DNA of 64,000 nucleotides from Paguma larvata (taxonomy: Eukaryota > Chordata > Mammalia > Carnivora > Viverridae), in contig CM057826.1 of assembly GCA_030068075.1 (NCBI GenBank), positions 73,877,312 through 73,941,311 of the forward strand, given 5' to 3'. Within the stretch, counting starts at the first letter, position 1; each line of letters opens with the position of its first letter. The notes under the pieces were generated by a model. The model was given only the letters and a program-made list of their open reading frames with translations. It had not been told where the DNA came from and searched no databases. Position numbers and translations under genes: made by a program. This document shows, in pieces, positions 38,318 through 50,419 of the stretch.

Positions 38318-38500
38318 AGGTCTGTTCTGTCCAACACGACAGCCACTAGCCAGATCTGGCAATTTATACTGTAATTTCAATTAGTTAAAATCCAATAAAA
38401 TTAAAACTTTAGTTCCTCAGTCACACTAGTAACAATTCAAATGTGGAAGAGTCATGTGTGGCGAGTAGCTATCAAGTTAGACAGGATAACTTTAGGCCAT
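38318..38500 (+). mobile_element. Fossil hAT-type DNA transposon (non-autonomous)
   Basis: Ends resemble inverted repeats (CTGTCCAACACGACAGCCAC / ...GTAGCTATCAAGTTAGACAG) with the palindromic middle AATTAAAATCCAATAAAAT. This is a known mammalian MER family, exact name not fixed. Confidence 0.6.
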
Positions 38501-39739
38501 GCAATGAGATGAGAAAGAGCACTACCAAATAAATTCTTATGTTACATAACATTTGTTAAAATAATATACTAATAATTCATGTTCTTGGGCACACTGCGAA
38601 GTCAAGTTTTCTCCTAAAGCTCAGAGTCCGCAGAAAAGTAAAACATACCAAAACAACAACAACAATAACAAAAACGTTAAGTTTCTTTCTTATTATCTTT
38701 TATTAGTTATTAGTTTTATCATTTAAATAAAGACAAAGACTGCATAGTACCCTTTAAGTAGATAAAGGATAAACATAACATTGCCAATTTTTATCTAAAA
38801 TAAACATTAGTACTTTGACATATTCCTATATTCTAGTTACTCTGAATAATCTTAGGGTTTATTCTGATAATATGTTTCACATTGAAAGTACGTTTTAGAA
38901 ATTAGAACTATTTTCAAATTGGTAACTGTTTGACTAAGATCTTCTTAATGAGTCTTTCTGGTTAAATACTTATATCGAATCTGCTTTCTGACTTTGATAT
39001 AGTGATGTTAATATCCAGAAAATATTTTGTGGTCAAGTAACATTGAGCACAAATGTAATGAAGATATACAATATTAAATTTAATGAAGCAGAATTGAAGT
39101 AGCTAAGAAGCAAATTCAGGGTTTTAAAAATTACGTACTTGATAAAAATTACTAAAACAGCCTTGAAGTGATGTAAATGCCAGCTTTTAGAGCTGCTACC
39201 AAGACTGTTACAATGTACCATAGTGTACATCATTATAAAATACTACTGATTATTTTCCTGCTCCTAGAATTCAAACGGAAAAGTAAGAAAGTATTGTTCC
39301 CCTTTGTTGTCTTGTGTCATAAAACACTGTCTTAAAGTGTTTTGGAGACTGGTTTTGAGTATTTGTTTCCAATATTTTTCTTCGAGGAAAAAGGAATCTT
39401 TAGTCACTATATACTGATTCCTCAAAAGTTTTTCTAGGCAAGAGGGCTGAAACATCCTACACAACAGGTAAAGAACTGGCATTTGCTATTTAGGTTTATG
39501 ATTTCTTTGTGCAAAATGTTTCAGTAACCAAACATAAGAAGTCACCTCTCATATACAAAATTAGGATATCAATAGCAAATTCAAGAGAAGTTATATTAAT
39601 CAAGTCGCTCAAGTTATTTTTTTCAAATTCCTACCTTTTCCCGATTTCACCGTACTGACCTCAATGCTTAAAGTACTAGATATGGTGACAATAGTGGGTA
39701 ACTCCTCAATATCCACTGGAGCACAAATGATAATTCTTA
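38501..39739. other. Intron 2 sequence, nothing recognised
   Basis: AT-rich sequence; two 66-72-codon minus frames have no features. No exon or repeat supported. Confidence 0.35.
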
Positions 39740-40130
39740 GCTAATGATGGTACTTCCACTTTCCTTCCCAGGAGTTTAGTTTAGAAATGGCCACATGACC
39801 AATGATATGGAAAGCAAAAACAAAAACAACCTAATTTAGAATTTCTGGGGAAACTTTTCTCATTCCTAAGAAAGGTATACAAGAGAGCAAGTCCCTAACT
39901 TCCACTGAGAGTTGCCATTCTAGATATTATTGTAGATATGATTCTAGATATGATTGTACAAACTTCTGGCACCATCCTATTATCAGCCTAAAAATGAAGC
40001 CAACACACGAAGGTGTGCAGAACCAAGGGGATCGCAAAGAAAAGAAGCCACAGCCTTAATGTACTGTGTCCAGAGTTGGCCCTCTCTGTGACATACTATT
40101 AATATGAAATAAAAAATTTCCTTGGGTAAA
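39740..40130 (+). repeat. Probable MLT1-type LTR
   Basis: GGCCACATGACCAATGATAT at the start, TAATATGAAATAAAAAATTT at the end, LTR-like order between. Confidence 0.45.
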
Positions 40131-40684
40131 TTTAGATGAAACCATATAATGGCAGTTTCCTATGGTTCCATCTCATACAAAGAAACAGTGAAAATAATTA
40201 CCCCAAATCCTAACTACCAACAACAACCATTAAAATTCTGATAGATTAAAAACCACAGTAAAAACACTCCTCTCAGAAAGAGCTGACTACAAAAAGACAG
40301 TTTAATGCTGCGATAAAATTATAAGCAAGGAAATTCATTTGCGTCTCTGGAAATAACTTGCTTCCTGTTATTTTGTGGACAGAATCTGGAAAATAAAGAG
40401 GAACTAATTTTAGAAAGCACTTAAACAATGAAGGCAGCATCAGTGAGAGCTGATCCCAGAAGAATTACCAGCAGTTATACTCTAAGACTAATATGATTCT
40501 GCATTGCATTTGGCAAAGTAGGCATATCATAATATTTACATCCCTTATTTTTAGGGTCCTCATTTGCAAAACAAGGAGTAATAGCAAGTGCTGATATAGA
40601 AGACAGAATTAAGAGAATTTAGAATTATTCTCCTTATAAAGGTATAAATCAAATCAATATTTAAAAAAATAGAATTAGATTGCA

Positions 40685-41075
40685 GCAGGAAGAGAAATCT
40701 ATTACTTAAACTCTCTGAGACTCAGATATCCTATCTTTAAGATAAGACCGATGTTGGGGGATGGCGCCTGGGTGGCTCAGTCAGTTAAGCCTTGGACTTC
40801 AGCTCAGGTCATGATCTCATGGTTCTTGGGTTCGAGCCCCAAATCAGGGTCTGCGCTGACAGCTCAGAGCCTGGAGCCTGCTTCAGATTCTGAGTCTCCC
40901 TCTCTCTCCCTGTACCTCCCCCGCTTGGGCTCTCTTTCTTTCTCAAAAAGTAAATACACATTAAAAAAAAAAAAGGCCAATAGAAACTACTTTGTAAGAC
41001 TGTCTTGATGATTTCATAGTAGATGTAAGAAGCCTAGTACAGTATCTGGCATATCCTCCACTGAAGTAGGTACCT
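40685..41075 (+). repeat. MIR split by a CanSINE
   Basis: TACTTAAACTCTCTGAGACT and CTATCTTTAAGATAAG before the SINE, and GATGTAAGAAGCCTAGTACA, TCTGGCATA after it, are consecutive MIR parts. Confidence 0.6.
40761..40976 (+). repeat. CanSINE inserted in MIR
   Basis: GGCGCCTGGGTGGCTCAGTC head, GGTTCGAGCCCC-like box, CT body and 12-base A tail. Confidence 0.93.
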
Positions 41076-41335
41076 GCTGACAAGTGACTATTATAATTGT
41101 TCCTATTGTAGTTCTCTTACCCGACTCAGTCCAGACTCCCCACTGGGTTCATTGATAACATCCCTGATCTTATCCCTGTAAAGACATTTCTACCAATATC
41201 ATCCATTCCCTTGATTTCTCCTGTCATTTATACAATAGGACTTCTGGTAAGTCTTTGGTGAAAGTCCTCTTCCGGAGCCTATAAAGACCTCATAATACAC
41301 TCTTCAAAGAAGTACTGATTTCCCCTCTATATTAA

Positions 41336-41492
41336 CTTCTTAAAAGTTTATTCATTTGTTTTGAGGAGGGGGAACAAGAGTGCATGAGTAGGGGAGGGGC
41401 AGAGAGACAGCATCTCATGAACCCCATGAGATCATGACCTGAGGCAAAATCAAGAGTTGGGGCTCTTAACTGACTGAGCCATCTAGGTGCCC
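41336..41492 (-). repeat. CanSINE with internal deletion
   Basis: Reverse copy missing part of the body (AGCATCTCATGAACCCCATG). Flanks TTCCCCTCTATATTAA (41320-41335) / TTCCCTCTTTATTAA (41493-41507). Confidence 0.88.
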
Positions 41493-42079
41493 TTCCCTCT
41501 TTATTAATGGGAGAAACAAATGATATTAACCCTGATTATCTATTACTAAAAGATAGTCACAGTAAGATCTGTATGTATCTTTCCCACAAGATAAATAGGA
41601 AATGTTAACTAAATTGATGGAATAATGCATGTCTAATCTCTAACACCAACATTAGATGATCAGTCTTGCCCAGTGAATCAGCTTCATATGAAGTAGCAGA
41701 GTTTGCAGTGTATATCTCATTACAGACAACAATCTCCAAGCTACAGAAGGCAACAGAATGATAAACACACAGTAGAAAAGAAATGTGTCAATCTCCCTGA
41801 AAGACAGAAAAAGGGTCCATAACTGCACAGACTATTTAAAAAAAATCTGAGAGGTCTAGAATCAGTGTAGGTGTTATTTAAGTGATGCTTAATATTGTTT
41901 GAAAAAGAATAAAAAAGGAGAAGAGAAGAACTGTTTGATGTTTGCTTCTTGGTGTATGGAAGTATCCATCTCATTGCTCATTTTGCAACAGTAGCTCTGG
42001 CCAGAGAACATTTCCCCTGATAGCGGCAAGGTCAAAAACCAGTAAGGGGAATCCCAAGTATAGTCAAGGTTTCTTTGTT

Positions 42080-42240
42080 CTGCATTTCTGGCCCGTGAAT
42101 ATCTACTACATTGATAACTATATAAAAATGGATATTTTATCCAATACTGTTCACCACTATATCCCCACAGCTTAGTAGAGTATTTGGGGACAAATGACAG
42201 GCAGCTTATCACTGCTCTTAATGAAAGAATAAATCCATGC
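42080..42240 (+). repeat. L2 3' end
   Basis: TGTTCACCACTATATCCCCA, CAGCTTAGTAGAGTATTTGG and AATGAAAGAATAAATC follow the L2 3' end. Confidence 0.55.
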
Positions 42241-42309
42241 AATTTGCTATGTCCACTGGGGTGCCTCTTATTTTCATGTTTTCAACTGATTCATAACCTT
42301 TAACCCTTA

Positions 42310-42830
42310 ATCTCAGTACTAGAAATTTACTCTGAAAATGCATACAAAGTCATTCATCACAGTATAACTTATAATTGCAAAGTAATTAAAACTATCTAAA
42401 TGTCAAAGCATAGGAAATGGATTGAATAAACCATGGTACCTACATACCATGGGGTACTACACAGGTGTTAAAAATGAAAAATATCTTTATGAAGTTATAA
42501 GGCATGACTTACAGGAGATATTACAAAGTAACAAAAAAGTATAAAAGAACGTATATTGTACCTTTTATGTAAGAAAGAAGAAAAGCATAAGTAATACATA
42601 TTTTTGCCAACTTTTATCAAAGAAACCCCAGGGAAGATAAACTAGAAAATAATGAAAGTGATTACCTAAAGCGGTAAGCTGGGGAGAATGGAGCAGAAGG
42701 AACACAAGAGGGAATGATACTTCGCTGAGTGCATGTGTGTGTATAGTTTTTTAAAAAAAAAATTTTGTAAAAAAGTTTTTACTTTTGGAAGCATGTTAGT
42801 ATTTTTCATATTAAAAATCCCATGAAATTG
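42310..42830 (+). repeat. L1 3' end (old mammalian subfamily)
   Basis: TTGCAAAGTAATTAAAACTA, GAATAAACCATGGTACCTAC, ATACCATGGGGTACTACACA, TTACAAAGTAACAAAAAAGT and CCTTTTATGTAAGAAAG are L1 3' region text in order. Confidence 0.75.
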
Positions 42831-44103
42831 GGAAGGGGAGGAAAAATCTAAAACAGAAAGCAAACTCAAATGACTTCAATTATATTTCAAGTGATTATGA
42901 TAATCACAATGAAGAGGGGAGGAGAAGAGAACTAAGCCAAATCACTAAGCTGAGTATCTAACTATACACTCTGTCTTGAGCAAGATGAGGTTATGAAGAG
43001 AAAACTAACAAACTCTAAACCTAGCTGGCTTGTTTATTACAGTGTCACAGGTAACGCAATTCTGAGCCTATATTAATACTACTTTAGAATTAAGCAAATA
43101 AGTCAATGTGCTGATGTTGTTGGGATCCAGAACATTGTTGGAAGCCATTCTGGTGACAGAACAAAGAGAATGCAGTGATGGAAAAGGAAGAAGGCAAGAG
43201 AGAACCCAGTGGCGATACAGCAGCATGACAGAAACGGAGGTATGAAGTAACACTTTGTAAAGTTTATGTATATATGAGAATATGCATGTTAAACAGGCGT
43301 GTGTGTGTATGCACACATTTCATAGACCTATCGGCTGAAGGGGCCAAGAAGTAAGACACACTTTAGTAACAAAGAGCTCATTTAGGGCCCACTCACAGAA
43401 ACCAAAGCTCTGTGGAGAAATCCCTGCCTGATTCCATTGCTAGGGCAGGGTTGATACAAAATGAGTTTGGGATATCTTATTAGGCCAGAAAGTGCTTTAA
43501 AGGAAGTGCTTTAAAAAAATGGGAGCAAATCACAAGGACACAGAAGCCAGCTTGAAGAGGCTCCCACTAGCAAGTACAGCAACGAATTATAAACCACTGA
43601 AACAAGAGAAAAATCATGGTCCCACACTGTCAATAATTAGATAAATTAATGCAGAAGGAATGAGGGAAAGCTCTTGCTTACACTATAATATCATGCTAAT
43701 TGGTAAATATGAAGGAAATGTTGAAGTTGGAAAATCATTATCTTCCAACTCTCACAGTGAAGATCAGATCAGACAAGAATTAAGACGAATGACTGCTAAA
43801 CCCAGGGAGAAATTTTGGTAAGAAGCAGAATATTTTCATGATTTTAAAATGTCTTATTAGTTGCAGTGAGGAAAAAAAGTAACATACTGGAGAAATTAGG
43901 AAAAATTTACAGAGGTGCATCAAAACTACTACTGCTAATAAAGGAAAGAAGGACATTGGGTGTCTCCAGATACAATAGCCTGAGAAAGTATTTCAGGTAA
44001 GAATGTATAGCCTGAATCAAATTATAAGGAAACATCAGAACATTAGGTAAACATAAAATGAGGGAATGCATTTTTCTGTATCTACAGTGAGACAGAGAGA
44101 ATG
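42831..44103. other. Intron 2 sequence, nothing recognised
   Basis: A short near-duplicate (AAAGTGCTTTAAAGGAAGTG...TTTAAA) lies near 43490. No exon or confident repeat. Confidence 0.35.
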
Positions 44104-44114
44104 AAGTAAAATGT

Positions 44115-44324
44115 GTTTTTTTGTTTTTATTTAAATTCTAGTTAGTTAACATATAGCGTAGTATTGGTTTCAGGAGTGTAACTTAGTGGTTCTTGACTTA
44201 CTTATAACACCCGATGCTCATCATAACAAGTGCCCTCCATAATACCCATCACCCACTTAGCCCATCCCCTGCCTACCACCCCTCCAGCAATCCTTACTTT
44301 GTTCTCTATAGTTAAGAGTCTCTT
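44115..44324 (-). mobile_element. Carnivore L1, strongly 5'-truncated
   Basis: Starts with T-rich tail then TAGTTAGTTAACATATAGCG, GGTTTCAGGAGTGTAACTTA, AAGTGCCCTCCATAATACCC, the carnivore L1 3' UTR reversed. A perfect 11-base duplication AAGTAAAATGT flanks it (44104-44114, 44325-44335). Confidence 0.93.
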
Positions 44325-44377
44325 AAGTAAAATGTTAACAATAGGTAAATCAAGATTTAAAAGTAATAGGATATTCT

Positions 44378-44604
44378 GGGATGTCTGGGTGGCTCAGTAG
44401 GTTAAGTGTCAACTCTAGCTCAGGTCATGATCTTGCGGTTCGTGTGTTCAAGCTTTGTGTCAGACTCTGTGCTGACAGCTCGGAGACTGGAGCCTGCTTC
44501 AGATCTTGTCTCCCTCTCTCTCTCTCTCTCTGCCCCTCCCCTGCTCATGCTCTGTCTCCCTCTCTCACTCAAATATAAACATTAAAAACATTAAAAAAAT
44601 AAAT
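44378..44604 (+). repeat. CanSINE
   Basis: Divergent head (ATGTCTGGGTGGCTCAGTAG), CT body, A tail. Duplication AATAGGATATTCT (44365-44377) / AATAGGACATTCT (44605-44617). Confidence 0.92.
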
Positions 44605-44789
44605 AATAGGACATTCTTTGCACTATTTTTATTTTTATAACTTTTCTGAAATTATTCCTGGACAAAAATTAAGTTTTTTCTAAAGTAATGCATAAATACA
44701 TGCTTTTGGGGAAAAAAATCAACATAGAAGGATACAGAAGCAAAAATGAGAATGAACTGTCAACCTCCCAATCTTACCTTTTTGTCACT

Positions 44790-44965
44790 AGAAGTTAAGC
44801 TTCTCAAAGTTAGGATTTTTTTCTTTACTGTTCATTTTTTGTTGCTCTAGTGTATCCCAGATCAGTGCTAGGCACTAAAGAGTTGTTGTATAAATAGCTT
44901 CTCAATCATTCATTTCTTGGATCAATAAATGAATGAATGAATAAATATGTAAGCACTGTTTACTG
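44790..44965 (+). repeat. L2 3' end
   Basis: CTCTAGTGTATCCCAGATCA, GTGCTAGGCACTAAAGAG and TGAATGAATGAATA end. Confidence 0.6.
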
Positions 44966-45025
44966 CTGTTCTCCTTACTTTAATCAAACATATCTACATT
45001 AAAGTTTTTTTCTATGTCTTTTTTT

Positions 45026-45231
45026 ATTTTATTTTTTTTAATGTTTATTCATTTTTGAGAGACAGAGAGAGAGTGGTGGAGGGGCCGAGAGAGAGAGGGA
45101 GTCAGAGAATCTGAGCTTTAGGCTCTGAGCTGTCAGCACAGAGCCCGATGTGGGGCTCAAATTCGTGAGCAGTGAGATCATGACCTGAGCTGAAGTTGGA
45201 CACCCAACGGACTGAGCCACCCAGGCGCCCC
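45026..45231 (-). repeat. CanSINE
   Basis: Full-length reverse copy. Duplication TCTATGTCTTTTTTT (45011-45025) / (45232-45246). Confidence 0.94.
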
Positions 45232-45370
45232 TCTATGTCTTTTTTTTAATAAGTGGAATCATCGGACTAAAAAACTAAAGATTATCATTGATAATTATAA
45301 TTACCCCAGAAACATGCTTCCCTATTATTATAACCATTTCTCCCACCTTAACTCTCCAAACACAATTTCT

Positions 45371-45576
45371 TTATTTTTATTTTATTTTTGAGAGAGAGAC
45401 AGAGTGTTTCTGTCTCTCTCTGGCAGAAAGAGAGAGAGGGAGACACAGAATCTGAAGCAGGCTCCAGGCTCTGAGCTGTCAGCACAGAGCCCGACGCAGG
45501 GTTTGAACCCACAGACTGCGAGATCATGACCTGAGCCAAAGTCGGAGCCTTAACCGACTGAGCCATCCAGGTGCCC
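45371..45576 (-). repeat. CanSINE with perfect 17-base duplication
   Basis: Full-length reverse copy flanked by CTCCAAACACAATTTCT at 45354-45370 and 45577-45593 with no mismatch: a young insertion. Confidence 0.96.
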
Positions 45577-45599
45577 CTCCAAACACAATTTCTAAATGT

Positions 45600-46490
45600 C
45601 ATTCATAATACCTTTCAAAGCTCTTGAATAATTAACTCCTTTCCATTTCTCTTGCTATCACTCAACTACAGGTTACCCCATGCACTTGCACCATCTAACT
45701 GGTCTTCCTAGATGCCTTACTCCTCATCTTACTTTTCTCCAATCTATGTAATCTTTAAAACACAACTTTGATTATGTTTCCTGTCTTAAAATTTTCCAAG
45801 TGGCTTTTCATAACCTGTAGAATATTTTTTCACTGATTGTCATGGATCATGATCTGCCTTTTGATTCTTTGTTCTGCCTTACTCATCACTCTTACTTTTG
45901 TATTCAAAGCTCAAAAATTATTCATTCGTTCATTCATTTATTCTCACACAGATTAACATATCATCTATTTAACTTATTTATTTTATTATTTTTTTAAACT
46001 TAATTTTATTTTTTAGAGACAGAGTGAGCAAGCAGGGCCAAGGGGGAAGAGAGAAAGAGAGAGAGAATGAGAATCTTAAGCAGGCTCAATGCTCAGCATG
46101 GGGAGCCCGACTTGGGGCTCGATCTCACGACTGAGCTGAAATCAAGAGTGGGATGTGTAACCAACTGAGCCACCCAGGCGCCCCAGCATCTATTTAACTT
46201 CTTTTAGTTTCTTGAACACTATACTCTCTTTCGCCTCTGGTACTGTGTACCTGCTATTCTCTCTCCAACTCTCACTTCTATTTCCACCTTTAATTTTGCT
46301 AATTTCTGCTCATTTTTCAGGTCTCCATTAACATACCATGTCTAAGAGGCTTTTCTGGACCATTAGTTTTTGGTTAAGTGTTCTATGCCCCTATTACATG
46401 TCCTCATACCACCCTATACTTAACTCTCTCTGTTTATGTAACTCTGATTAATCTCTAGCTCCCTAATAAAACACAAAATTCATGAAAAGT
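45600..46490 (+). repeat. L2 copy split by a CanSINE
   Basis: L2 3' half in order: AAATTTTCCAAGTGGCTTTT-like phrase, CATGATCTGCCTTTTG, then after the SINE ATCTATTTAACTTCTTTTAG, CAGGTCTCCATTAACATACC, AGAGGCTTTTCTGGACC. Confidence 0.65.
45976..46186 (-). repeat. CanSINE inserted in L2
   Basis: Reverse copy of the older variant (TTAAGCAGGCTCAATGCTCA). Duplication CATCTATTTAACTT at 45962-45975 and 46187-46200, exact. Confidence 0.95.
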
Positions 46491-46599
46491 GGGCAATAAG
46501 AGTGGGATAAGTATTGGAGAAAGCTCTGTGATGAGGCAGGGTACGAAGTAAAAGATAACTACAGCTAATCACATCTCATAGAAACCATTCTCTCCTTTA

Positions 46600-47060
46600 T
46601 GTGCCTCCTATATTCCCTGGCTCGGTCCCCCTCCATCCTTCAGCTCTTCTAGGCCACCTTCTCCGCTACTATAAAACATACTGTTCTAAAACACAAATCT
46701 GATGATCTGATCACATACACTCCACAAACACCACCAATGGTTCCCCAATGACAGCAGGGTGATACCAAACTCATTAACAGATTATAAAACTCTACATATT
46801 TCCCTCAAAAAAACGCTTGCACATCCCTATGTCATGCCAGAGCTGATCCTCCCACCTCTGCATGTATAAAAATCCAAGATTTCCATACTCATGGTATTTG
46901 TACCTGAATCTGGACTCTAGTTTTCTTTGGCCCAAATAATTTCCCCTCTATTCCAACATGTCTTTCCATATTGAGAGAATGTTTTTTTTTTTTTACTACT
47001 TCTTTTCTTTCTTCATTCCATGTGCTTTGAAACTAAATCTGCAGCCATGTAACTCTATTT
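46600..47060 (+). repeat. Possible second L2 fragment
   Basis: ACACAAATCTGATGATCTGA, ATGGTTCCCCAATGAC and later CT-rich text fit L2 order, weaker than its neighbour. Confidence 0.45.
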
Positions 47061-47591
47061 ATCCAAACCTCTTAGGAAGCACCTTAACAGTCAGCAAGAA
47101 TACACCTGAGAACAGATATTATAGCTACACCATCAGACCATTATTACCACAATTCTGCAAAAAAAAAACCCAAAACAAACCAAACATGATTTATAAATAG
47201 AACACCACAGACTAAAATCAAAATATCTTCAGAATTCAAAAAGAAAATCAAATTTACAGATATTTCTCTTTCTCTCTCTCTTTTTCACACACAGACACAC
47301 ACACACACAGAATTACTACATATTACTTGTCAATATGTAGCCGTTAAAAGGACAAAGCTCTGCAAGGAGACCTACAATAAAGATTTCTTTTGGGGATGGT
47401 ATTGCTATTTTTTTAGCAAAGCAAAGTGCGTGTGAGCTACCGGTGGGGTAGCACAAAGAACTTCATTAAGTAGAACTAAATGAAATCTGTTAGGATAAAA
47501 ACTGCTAAATTTTTTCTACTTTATTTTTTCAATTTACTTCTCAAGAACTTGCCTCCTAATCACGGAATGAAACTGTCCAACACTTGCTTAC

Positions 47592-47726
47592 CTTCGAGGA
47601 TGATTGGCATCAAACAAAGTGTTATCATCATCCTCATCATCTTGTTCTAAAGGTGTCAACTCCATGTTTTCTATGTTAGTATCCAAAACTCCGTATCTCC
47701 TAGTCTTTCGGTTTCTTCTTCTCATC
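47592..47726 (-). CDS. FAM174A: FAM174A exon 2 (cytosolic tail)
   Basis: This 135-base exon is flanked by an AG acceptor (47727-47728) and a GTAAGC donor (47586-47591). It joins exon 1 in phase 2 (AG|G, Arg147) and encodes residues 148-191 plus two bases of codon 192. The protein begins with a basic stop-transfer cluster ([10 protein letters not shown], 148-157). A YGVL motif (158-161) fits the YxxPhi sorting consensus. A middle segment ends in MELTPLEQ, and an acidic cluster with key residues D176-D181 leads to the C-terminal [11 protein letters not shown]. This tail is the most conserved part of the FAM174 family, and the exon is an uninterrupted open frame. It is too short and too split to appear as a long ORF on its own. 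Confidence 0.95.
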
Positions 47727-47909
47727 CTATTAAACAGAGCATATTAATAAATAAAAATTATTTGAATATGGCATAGATATATAAATTTATACAATTATAA
47801 ATTAAAACTAAATCATACCTCTGTTGCTGACAGAGGAGGCACTCAATATCAGAATGGTGACGTTTCAGAAATACAGATGACCTAATACCTAGCATTATTT
47901 ATGAAACAA

Positions 47910-48165
47910 AATTCATCCTAATCCTACATGTCATGTACCATTTCTTCTGCCTGACACATTCTCTTCTCTATCAGCTCAAGGTATAGACAGATTAACTTTT
48001 AGGCCTTAGTTTGGGTACCATATCTTCATTGAAGCTTTCTATCCCAGCCTTTTCCCTTCCTCCTCCATGTCTTCTTCCCTTTGGGCAGGACTAGGTATTT
48101 TCTGTCCCACTAAGAAACTCTATGTATATACATGGTCACATTCTACACTAAGTAGCTCACAAACC
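47910..48165 (+). repeat. L2 fragment
   Basis: TTTCTTCTGCCTGACACATT, CTTCATTGAAGCTTTCTATC, CTGTCCCACTAAGAAACTC fit the L2 3' region. It starts less than 200 bases upstream of exon 2. Confidence 0.5.
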
Positions 48166-48171
48166 TGGCTG

Positions 48172-48277
48172 CACACTAGAATCATCTAGGGTATTTTAAA
48201 GAGCTCCAGGCTTAGTCCATATCTCCACATAATTAAAGTTCTACAAGTTATTCTAATGTGCTGAAAACCACTGTCTC
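48172..48277 (+). mobile_element. Fossil hAT-Charlie type element
   Basis: AACCTGGCTGCACACTAGAA, TCATCTAGGGTATTTTAAAG and GTGCTGAAAACCACTG match a MER-type non-autonomous hAT element. It directly adjoins the next one. Confidence 0.55.
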
Positions 48278-48704
48278 AGGTCAGTGGTTCTTGAAGTGTC
48301 ATTTTCTGGACCAGCAGAATCATAAGCATCTAGGAATTTATTATAAATGCAGGGGCGCCTGGGTGGCTCAGTCGGTTGGGCGTCCGACTTCGGCTCAGGT
48401 CATGATCTCACAGTTCTTGGTTTTGAGCCCTGCATTGGGCTCTGTGCTGACAGCTTAGAGCCTGGAGCCTGCTTCAGATTCTGTGTCTCTCTCGCTCTCT
48501 GTCCCTCCCCCACTTGCGCTCTGTCTCTCTCCCTCTTTCAAAAATAAATAAACATTAAAAAAAATAAAAGAAAAGAAATGCAAATCTCATGCCCATTCAG
48601 ACCTAGTAAATAAGAAACTTTGAACTTGGGGCCAAGAAACCTATGTCTTAACAAACACTTCTTGTCAGTAAGATGCATGCTATAGTTTGAGAACTACTGC
48701 CTTA
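48278..48704 (+). mobile_element. MER5A hAT element split by a CanSINE
   Basis: Starts CAGTGGTTCTTGAAGTGTCA and ends GTTTGAGAACTACTG, the MER5A terminal inverted repeats. Internal text GACCAGCAGAATCATAAGCA and ATGCAAATCTCATGCCC flanks the SINE. Confidence 0.8.
48352..48576 (+). repeat. CanSINE close to consensus, inside MER5A
   Basis: GGGGCGCCTGGGTGGCTCAG head, little divergence from other young copies, A-rich tail. Short duplication AAATGCA (48345-48351, 48577-48583). Confidence 0.94.
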
Positions 48705-48779
48705 GAGGACAGAAAATATTTTAGGGTGCTAAACATTGTTATTTGAATTCATATGAAAGTCTCTCTGATTTAGGATAGC

Positions 48780-49005
48780 ACTCTATGATTTTCTCTCAAA
48801 TAACTTGTTCTTTTACTTCAAATTATTTATCTCAATTTGCATTTATATTTACTTGTGGATATGGTTTTTTGAGTGTTTATTTGCCTCTCTCTTCCACTAA
48901 GTTCCATGAGGGCAGTCATATATGCCTTGTTCATCATTCTATTACTACTTTGTACGGCAGTTTCTGATTACGATGCTCCTTAAATATTTGACGGTCTGAA
49001 TGATA
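48780..49005 (+). repeat. L2 3' end
   Basis: CTAAGTTCCATGAGGGCAGT, CTTGTTCATCATTCTATTAC and CTCCTTAAATATTTGACG are the L2 3' end. Confidence 0.65.
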
Positions 49006-50215
49006 TATTCTAGCTCTGTCATCTAAATCTGCCTAAGTCACCTCCAATGCAACAACCTCAAATTCATACACAAGAAAATAAGCTTTACATAAGTTTCTAT
49101 GGGAGGTTAAAAACAAAACAGAAGATATTTCAGTAACAACATGTATGTTGTTTATGTTTCTGGGTCGCTTTATATGATGTAGTAAGTGTGAAAGATATAC
49201 TATGACTACAGTCCCAACTGTGAAGAGCCATGCAAGCTTCTGCAAACATGACAGTGGGGATCCCCTGCTAGACAAACTGTCTCACATATGCATACATGCA
49301 ACACACATATACATACAAACATACTCAAGAAATATTTGAGTCTTACGAAGCATCAGGCATTATACTAGCTTCTGAGTATAAAGTACCTGGTCTCAGTGAT
49401 GAAAATTTAGAAAATAATACTAAGCCTGGACAAAAAGTAAGAAAACTTCCGCCAGTCAGTGACTGTAGATCTATCTATATGCCTATCCAAACATGTTGGA
49501 ACAGGAAACAAGAAGTTCAAGTATAGTATTTAAAACTACAAATGTAACCAATATAAGAGTTAATACTAATGTAAAATTAAAAACAATAAAATAAAAATAG
49601 CAAAAAATAAAGAAGTAAAGAAACTTGACAGTGTAAGTTAAGGAAAGTTAGAATTTCTCCTCTTCCCTCTGGCCAGTCTTTCACTCAATTTTCTAAAACA
49701 TATAGCTTTTCAAACATTCTGGCATTTTCCGTAAAGAAGAAATTAATGTCATGTGAATTATTTTTGATCCTTCCCGTCAGAGATTATTTGTCAAATAGTC
49801 AATACATCAATAATTTTGTCATTGTCAGTCACAGGATACTTCGGCCAGTCTTAAAAAAGTGAATGATACCTGGACCTTAACGACTTGAAATTTTATCTCA
49901 GCTGACATTCTTCTCCACTCCCAAGGTCTTTATCATCTCTTGAGTGAATTCTCAATCTTTAAATGAGTGGCTAAACTAATCTGGCTAATAATGCTATTTT
50001 CTCTGCTTGGTATAGTATAAATGTTTGACTGTATTGGTGTGAGTGAGCATTTTGTTATTTATTTTAGTTCTCACTGTCCTTTTATCATTTATATAAACAC
50101 TATCTTCTAAACATGAATCCAAGTTCTTTAAAAATAATAATCTACAGAGAAACTACATTGTTAGGTACCAAATAAACAAGGAAATGCAGTTCAATTTAAA
50201 TGAAGTTTGCATCTT
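49006..50215. other. Intron 1 sequence, mostly unresolved
   Basis: 49325-49440 weakly resembles an antisense L2 3' end. The rest is AT-rich with no exon. Confidence 0.3.
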
Positions 50216-50335
50216 GGGGCAGCTGGGTGTCTCAGTTGGTTTAAGCATCTGGCTCTTGATTTCAGCTCAGATCATCATCTTATGGTTTATGAGATTGAGG
50301 CCTGCGTTGGGCTCTGTGCTGATAGCAGGAGAGAA
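50216..50335 (+). repeat. CanSINE lacking its 3' half
   Basis: Head GGGGCAGCTGGGTGTCTCAG to GCTCTGTGCTGATAGCAG; CT body and tail absent. A 20-base A run lies at 50391-50410. Confidence 0.82.
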
Positions 50336-50419
50336 TTTTAAAAATGAAATTTAGATTAATAGAATTTAAAGTTGAAATGAAATTTCTCAAAAAAAAAAAA
50401 AAAAAAAAAACAAATCTTT

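Noticed and set aside
41889..42242. 117-codon minus-strand frame
   Set aside because: It covers antisense L2 3' end and has no family features; no upstream promoter.
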